Part shown: positions 6,643 to 10,601 of the stretch, in pieces
How positions within the stretch are numbered: the first letter of the stretch is position 1
Layout of the letters: the number at the start of each line of letters is the position of its first letter
Origin: CAZCFB01 sp964511535
GTDB lineage: Bacteria > Myxococcota_A > Polyangia > GCA-2747355 > CAZCFB01
NCBI GenBank assembly: GCA_964511535.1
Contig: CAZEFW010000221.1
Location: forward strand, 1 to 10,601
Reading direction: 5' to 3'
Length of the DNA stretch: 10,601 nt
Translations under genes and position numbers: made by a program
The notes under the pieces: model-generated
Seen by the model: only the letters and a program-made list of their open reading frames with translations
What the model was told of the DNA's origin: nothing
Databases searched by the model: none

Positions 6643-8415
6643 ATGTGGAAGAGAGTGAACAAGATCACGGGGACAGGAGCCTGGTTCGCCTGCGCGTTGA
6701 TGGCGCTGCCCCGGCCAGCTGGCGCGGACCGCCGCAAGCACGCCTACAGAGCCCCTCCGGATCCGCCCACGGTGGCCCAGCTGAAGCTGGAACCGAGCCT
6801 CGAGCGCCGCCTCGAGCGGGCGCGCCCCACCTTCACCGGGATCGCCGCGCCCTGGGCCTCGGCCCTGGCCAAGGATGAGCCGCTGTCCGCCCTGGAGCAG
6901 CGGCTGGCGGCGGCCCGCGGCGTCGCGGCCAGGCAGGCCGTTGATCTGCCGGCGTTGCCGCCACAGGCTACCCGCTTCTTCTCCGGCGCGCGGCTGGCGA
7001 GCCACCGCCAGGCCCGGGGGCGCTTCGAGGCCCGGGCCCGTGCGGCCCGAAGACGCCGGTCTGCGCGGGTGGCGGCGCTGGCCCGGCAACGCCAACGGCT
7101 CCGCGAATCGCAACGGGCGGCCCTGAACGAACTCCTCGGCCCGCCGGGCAGCCCGGCGCCGGAGGCCGAGCTGCTCCTGCGCGTGGAGGCCTCCCTGCGC
7201 GTGGACGCGCCGGACCGGGCCGCACGCCTGGCCCAGCGGTTGCTGGCGCGACGCCCCGGCCACGCCTGGGCCAGCTACCTGCTGAGGCACGCCCGCCAGC
7301 GGCAGGGCCGCCGCCGACAAGCCCCGGCCGCGTTCCTCGGCGTGGTCTGCCCCGCAGCGGCGCTCCGCGTCAACTGCCCCCCCCGGCAGCCGCCCCACGC
7401 GCTGGCCGCCGAGGCCTGGCTGCGTATCGGGTGGCTGCACTTCGGGGCCAGGGACTATCGCGGCGCCGTGGCGGCTCTGGAGCGGGCAGCGCGCCTGGCC
7501 CCCGTGGGTCGCGTCCGCCGCCTGGCCCGGGCCCACCTGGCCTGGAGCCGGTACCGCGCCGGGCAGCTCGCCGCGGCAGCCCGGGGCTTCGACGCCCTGG
7601 CCGGCGAAGCGGTCGCGCCGAAGACGCGCCGGGCGGCCCTGGGATTCCTGGCGCTGATCTTCGCCCGCGAAGACTGGGACGGCGACGGCAAGCCCGACGC
7701 CGACGCCGGCCTCCCGCGGCTGGAGCGCTTCTATGGCGGCCGCCACGCCGAGGACCAGGTGCGCGAGGTCTACCGCCGCACCGCCGCCGCCCTCGCCGCC
7801 CTCTGGCGATACCACCGCTCCGCGCCCATCCTGGGCCAGCTCGTGGCGCGCTGGCCTTTGCACCCCACGACACCCTCGGTGCACCGCCGATTGATCTCCG
7901 CCCTGGATCGCCAGCGAAAATTCGGCAGATCAAGCGCGGAGCTGCTCCGGCATCTCCGCGTCTACGCCAGGGGCGCTCCGTGGTGGACCCGCAACCGACC
8001 CGGCCCCGCGGCCCGGGAGCACCTGCGGCGCATGGAGCGGCAGCACCTGAGGTTCGCGGCGGGGCGCCATCGCGTCAAGGCCATGCTCAGCTGGAGCACC
8101 TTTACCTTCATCGGGTGCGAGGAGCGGTGCGAGCCATTCATGGGCGACTTCGAGCAGGCCGCGCGCCTGTACAGGCGGTGGCTGACCCGGTTTCCCGGGC
8201 ACCGCTTCGCCCGCCAAAACCGCTACAAAATGGTCGAGTGCCTGCTGCACGCCGGCAGGCCCGAGGAGGCCGCGCGCGAGCTGGCCCCCCTGCTCCGGGT
8301 CGGCGGCCGGCTGGGTCGCCGCGCACGCAGGCTCGCCGGAAACATCCGCCAGGCGAAGCATCGGCGCTGGGCCCCGCCGCGGCCGGACCTGCAGGGGCTC
8401 AAGTGCGCGCCCTGA
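6643..8415 (+). CDS. Exported arginine-rich TPR protein with Asp-rich loop
   Basis: The predicted protein (590 aa) opens with a signal peptide (basic start, hydrophobic core 11-22, likely cut after AGA at 26-28), so it is probably periplasmic or envelope-bound. TPR-like helices are visible at about 253-322 (AWLRIGWLHFGARDYRGAVAALERA type repeats) and 498-552. DWDGDGKPDADAG at 344-356 has the DxDxDG spacing of EF-hand, dockerin or thrombospondin type 3 calcium loops. Two Cys pairs, C236/C245 and C492/C496, could form disulfides. The segment from the Asp loop through RWPLHP (403-408) to GAPWW (444-448) recalls large TPR proteins of myxobacteria such as the AglT/GltE motility group, but this is from memory. 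Arg is about 105 of 590 residues by hand count and Lys is rare, which is extreme. Residues 120-160 are especially Arg/Ala-rich. A scaffold role is inferred; function unknown. Confidence 0.72.
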   Translation: MWKRVNKITGTGAWFACALMALPRPAGADRRKHAYRAPPDPPTVAQLKLEPSLERRLERARPTFTGIAAPWASALAKDEPLSALEQRLAAARGVAARQAVDLPALPPQATRFFSGARLASHRQARGRFEARARAARRRRSARVAALARQRQRLRESQRAALNELLGPPGSPAPEAELLLRVEASLRVDAPDRAARLAQRLLARRPGHAWASYLLRHARQRQGRRRQAPAAFLGVVCPAAALRVNCPPRQPPHALAAEAWLRIGWLHFGARDYRGAVAALERAARLAPVGRVRRLARAHLAWSRYRAGQLAAAARGFDALAGEAVAPKTRRAALGFLALIFAREDWDGDGKPDADAGLPRLERFYGGRHAEDQVREVYRRTAAALAALWRYHRSAPILGQLVARWPLHPTTPSVHRRLISALDRQRKFGRSSAELLRHLRVYARGAPWWTRNRPGPAAREHLRRMERQHLRFAAGRHRVKAMLSWSTFTFIGCEERCEPFMGDFEQAARLYRRWLTRFPGHRFARQNRYKMVECLLHAGRPEEAARELAPLLRVGGRLGRRARRLAGNIRQAKHRRWAPPRPDLQGLKCAP

Positions 8416-8421
8416 GCGGGG

Positions 8422-9303
8422 CTACTTGAACAGGGCGAAGCGCAGGGGACCCTGGCTGGCCTGGGCCGGTGCCCCGTCGGCGATGGGGCTGTTCCAGTTG
8501 TACTTCTGCAGCACCTTGAACAGCTGGCCGTTGTACTGGGGGTAGTTGGACAGGGACTTGCCGCCCTCCACGGCGTGGATGGACGACACCGTCTTGTAGC
8601 TGGTGGAGGCGGGCAGGGCCTCGCCGGTGGAGAGCTGGATGTCGCCGTTCATCAGCTTCAGCCGCGTGTTGGTCAGGCTGGCGCCGCGCTGCACCTCCAT
8701 GATCGGCGCGGTGTGGCCCACGGCGGTGGGGCGCCCGGGCAGGTTCGGGTCGCGGCGGTTCGGCTTGTTGTAGCTCCACATCATCAGGTCGCCGGGCTGG
8801 ACCTTGCTGGCCCAGGCCTCGGGGGTGGTCAGCCGGCTCAGGGGCCGGATCAGCTTGGCGTTGTCGGTGACGTTGTGGGCGCCGAGGTAGCGCTTGGCCC
8901 AGGTCTTGAGCTGGTCGAAGCTGCGGAACTGGGCGCTGTCCACGTACTTCCAGCCCTTCTTCCAGACCTTGAAGGTCACGCGCAGGCCGCGCTGCTTGGC
9001 GAAGTTGAGCACGTTGTCCAGGGCCACGTCGGCGCAGTCGATGCGCTTGCCCTCGTAGCGGGAGAGGTTCGCCTTGCAGTAACGCACGAAGTTCGGGTGC
9101 TCGGCCCGCCGCTTGGCGCCGGAGAAGAGCCAGGTGTCGCCGCCGGCGCGCAGGGGGTAGGCCCGGTGGTTGGTCACCCGCCGCGGGGTCTGGCTCTTCT
9201 TGTAGACCTTGACGCCGCCGATCTTGGTCGACCAGGCGACAGACGGCAGCAGCAGGGCCGCCAGGAGCAGGGAACAGAAAGTAATCTTAAGGTGTGTATG
9301 CAT
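8422..9303 (-). CDS. Exported NlpC/P60-like putative cysteine hydrolase
   Basis: The predicted protein (293 aa) has a clear signal peptide (hydrophobic 8-20, likely cut after AWS at 23-25). A candidate catalytic Cys90 lies in RIDCADVAL, the position and setting of the DC motif in NlpC/P60 peptidases. It is followed by PGDLMMW at 170-176 and by His197 in GHTAPIMEV. That Cys, then PGD, then GH order is typical of the papain-like NlpC/P60/CHAP fold, which cleaves peptidoglycan peptides or related amides. The match is by motif order only, and a non-peptidase relative is possible. The ATG at 9303 is supported by GGAG seven bases upstream. The gene converges on the TPR gene with only 6 bp between stop codons and no visible terminator, and diverges from the lipoprotein operon. 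Confidence 0.68.
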   Translation of the reverse strand: MHTHLKITFCSLLLAALLLPSVAWSTKIGGVKVYKKSQTPRRVTNHRAYPLRAGGDTWLFSGAKRRAEHPNFVRYCKANLSRYEGKRIDCADVALDNVLNFAKQRGLRVTFKVWKKGWKYVDSAQFRSFDQLKTWAKRYLGAHNVTDNAKLIRPLSRLTTPEAWASKVQPGDLMMWSYNKPNRRDPNLPGRPTAVGHTAPIMEVQRGASLTNTRLKLMNGDIQLSTGEALPASTSYKTVSSIHAVEGGKSLSNYPQYNGQLFKVLQKYNWNSPIADGAPAQASQGPLRFALFK

Positions 9304-9466
9304 GAGATATCTCCAATGGAGGTCGGAACACCAAGATCCGTACCAGGAGGGCTGGATTCTTTTTGTGCTGTAATTTCGGGCATTCAGCCTGTCGGCCCGG
9401 CCGAGGCGGCAACCGCGGTGGCCTCCGAAATACCCAAACCTCTCCGGTATTTGATATCCTCTCTGG
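9304..9466. promoter_or_regulatory. Divergent intergenic region between hydrolase and lipoprotein genes
   Basis: This AT-richer 163-bp gap should contain two outward promoters. For the rightward gene a -10-like GATATC lies at 9453-9458, so transcripts would begin close to the ATG at 9467, which has no Shine-Dalgarno; leaderless translation is possible. An inverted repeat, GAGGC (9403-9407) and GCCTC (9421-9425), surrounds the palindrome ACCGCGGT (9412-9419) and could be an operator. No -35 is convincing on either strand. Confidence 0.25.
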
Positions 9467-10006
9467 ATGATGACGCGCGCAAATACTGCGGCCTGCCTGC
9501 TGCTGCTGGCCGCCCTGACCGCGGGGTGCGGCGGCCGCAGCTCTCGGGCCCTGCCCGACGACGCGGGGGCCTACTGCTCCGGCGGGGCCCGGCTCGGGCT
9601 CAACGGCTCGGCCTACAACCTGTGGACGGTCAAGGGCAGCGCCCTGGCCATGGGCTGCTGCGACGGGGCCATCGTCACCTTCACCGCCGGCTCGGGCTCG
9701 GGCAAGTCGGCCACGGTGACCGCGGCGATCAAGGTCTACGGCCCGGTCACGGCGGGGGTCATGGACCTGGCCAACCTGCCGAAGGGGGTGGAGGTCTTCG
9801 TCTCCTACCAGCCCTGCTCACCGCCGGTCTGCTCCACCATGTACCGCATGGACGCGGCCAACGACATCTTCACCGGCACCGTGACCCTCAGCGGCACCCC
9901 CTACCAGGACCTGCGCGCCACCCTCTGCCTCAGCGCCCAGGCCTCCTCGGGGGATCCGAACTTCTCCAGCGTCGCCCTCTGGGCCGAGGGCGTGCCGATA
10001 AAGTAG
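9467..10006 (+). CDS. Small lipoprotein of unknown function
   Basis: The predicted protein (179 aa) begins with a lipoprotein signal: hydrophobic residues 8-17, then LTAGC with the lipidated Cys at 21 (Cys20 if the second ATG, 9470, is used). The mature part is rich in Gly, Ser, Thr and Ala and has several Cys (C37, a CC pair in MGCCDG, and PCSPPVC), suggesting disulfides and a beta-rich fold outside the cytoplasm. GSGSGKS resembles a P-loop but lies in an exported protein with no Walker B, so it is not one. I do not recognise the family. The next lipoprotein gene starts 7 bases after the stop, so the two probably share a transcript. Confidence 0.75.
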   Translation: MMTRANTAACLLLLAALTAGCGGRSSRALPDDAGAYCSGGARLGLNGSAYNLWTVKGSALAMGCCDGAIVTFTAGSGSGKSATVTAAIKVYGPVTAGVMDLANLPKGVEVFVSYQPCSPPVCSTMYRMDAANDIFTGTVTLSGTPYQDLRATLCLSAQASSGDPNFSSVALWAEGVPIK

Positions 10007-10013
10007 AGAGAGC

Positions 10014-10454
10014 ATGATGATCAGACCATGGATCCAGAAAACAGCGGCCCTGCTCTGCGGCGTCGCCCTCGGCGCCTGCATCACCGGCAAGGACCCGGTG
10101 GACCCCTACTCCGAGGGCGGGGTCCCCTCTGGCGGCACGGTGCCCGGCGAGTGGCTGGAGGTCGTCAAGGCCAGCGCCACGGCGAGCTTCATGATGGGCT
10201 CCCCCCAAAACGAGCCGTGCCGCGGGTCGGGCGGCTCCCCCGAGACCCGCCACCAGGTGACCCTGACCCACGGCTTCGAGATCTCGGCCACCGAGGTGAC
10301 CCAGTCTCAGTTCAAGAAGGTGCGCGGCTACAACCCCTCCAAGTTCATCGAGGGCGGGGCCAACCGCCCGGTGGAGCAGGTCAACTGGCACGAGGCTGCC
10401 CGCTACTGCAACGAGCTGTCACGGGCGCGCAAGCTGGCGCTCTGCTACAGCTGA
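10014..10454 (+). pseudogene. FGE-sulfatase (SUMF1-like) domain lipoprotein, truncated
   Basis: The predicted product (146 aa) starts with a lipoprotein signal ending LGAC (Cys22), then enters a formylglycine-generating-enzyme-type domain: FMMGS at 59-63, HQVTLTHGFEISATEVTQSQF at about 80-100, PVEQVNWHEAARYCN at about 119-133 and LCYS at the end. FGE-type domains usually continue for another 120 residues or more, including an LPTEAEWE-like motif and the C-terminal half that carries the Cys pair of true FGE; all of that is missing. Family-like sequence stops at the TGA (10452-10454), and a different coding frame follows. Many bacterial lipoproteins of this family are not enzymes, so its ancestral role is uncertain. 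A weak GAGAGAG ribosome-binding site precedes the ATG. It is either interrupted by an inserted element or cut by an assembly join. Confidence 0.75.
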
Positions 10455-10601
10455 TGACCTCGACGAGTCCGGCGCTCTGTCCGCCGCCCTGATGGAAGCC
10501 GTCTCACCCCCGGTCTTGCGCCGGCTGAGCCTGATGAGCCGCTTGCAGCAGCAAGGCGATGCCTCCTTCGAGCACCCTGCGCGCGCCAGCGAGAGGTGCG
10601 C
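10453..10601 (+). other. Coding-like segment of unknown origin, runs off window
   Basis: From 10453 the frame beginning GAT GAC CTC GAC stays open to the window end (49 full codons), and 42 of the 49 third positions are G or C by hand count, as expected of a real gene in this genome. It is a different frame from the truncated FGE lipoprotein. The only in-frame ATGs are at 10492 and 10534, and neither has a Shine-Dalgarno, so the segment may be the inside of a longer gene joined here. The visible peptide (SPPVLRRLSLMSRLQQQGD) is not one I recognise. An inserted element or an assembly junction would explain it. Confidence 0.35.

Noticed and set aside
6526..7884. Upstream extension of the first radical SAM gene to a 1000-residue frame on the minus strand
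   Set aside because: It is antisense to the TPR gene and has the Gly/Arg/Ala-rich look of a GC-rich shadow frame. The family N-terminus (AILIN strand) begins at the ATG at 6525.
9690..9712. Walker A P-loop (GSGSGKS) in the small lipoprotein
   Set aside because: The protein is lipidated and exported, is only 179 residues, and has no Walker B or nucleotide-binding context; the match is chance in a Gly/Ser-rich stretch.

Overview
The window is GC-rich, densely coding bacterial DNA, probably from a myxobacterium-like (Myxococcota / former Deltaproteobacteria) genome or metagenome contig. That placement is an inference. It rests on strong G/C bias at third codon positions, a formylglycine-generating-enzyme-like lipoprotein, a large exported TPR protein, a class III cyclase with a V4R-like sensor, and paired B12-type radical SAM enzymes. 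No rRNA, tRNA, CRISPR array or intact transposase gene was seen.

Layout. 1-562: an at least 54-bp perfect direct repeat (1-54 and 509-562) brackets a minus-strand sugar-nucleotidyltransferase fragment that lacks both ends. 702-3316: a translationally coupled two-gene operon. Its first gene encodes an N-acyltransferase with the conserved residues of LuxI/FeeM-type signal synthases. Its second encodes an adenylyl cyclase with an N-terminal V4R-like sensor and a C-terminal PilZ (c-di-GMP) domain. 3315-3416: two copies of a 27-bp motif lie between convergent genes, and the first copy supplies part of the cyclase stop codon. 3436-6525: a minus-strand operon of two B12-binding-type radical SAM proteins. 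6643-8415: an exported, very arginine-rich TPR protein with an Asp-rich Ca-binding-like loop. 8422-9303: a convergent exported Cys/His (NlpC/P60-like) putative hydrolase. 9467-10454: two lipoprotein genes, the second an FGE-sulfatase-domain protein that stops abruptly in mid-domain. 10453-10601: a different coding-like segment running off the end.

How it may work together. The clearest system is the acyl-synthase/cyclase pair. One gene looks built to make an N-acyl product. The next looks built to read a small hydrophobic ligand and c-di-GMP and convert them into cAMP. A self-contained signal-production and perception module is a testable hypothesis, not something shown here. The right half encodes envelope and exported proteins without an obvious shared pathway. 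Both window edges hold broken genes next to repeats or foreign-looking sequence, which suggests mobile-element activity or assembly breakpoints.
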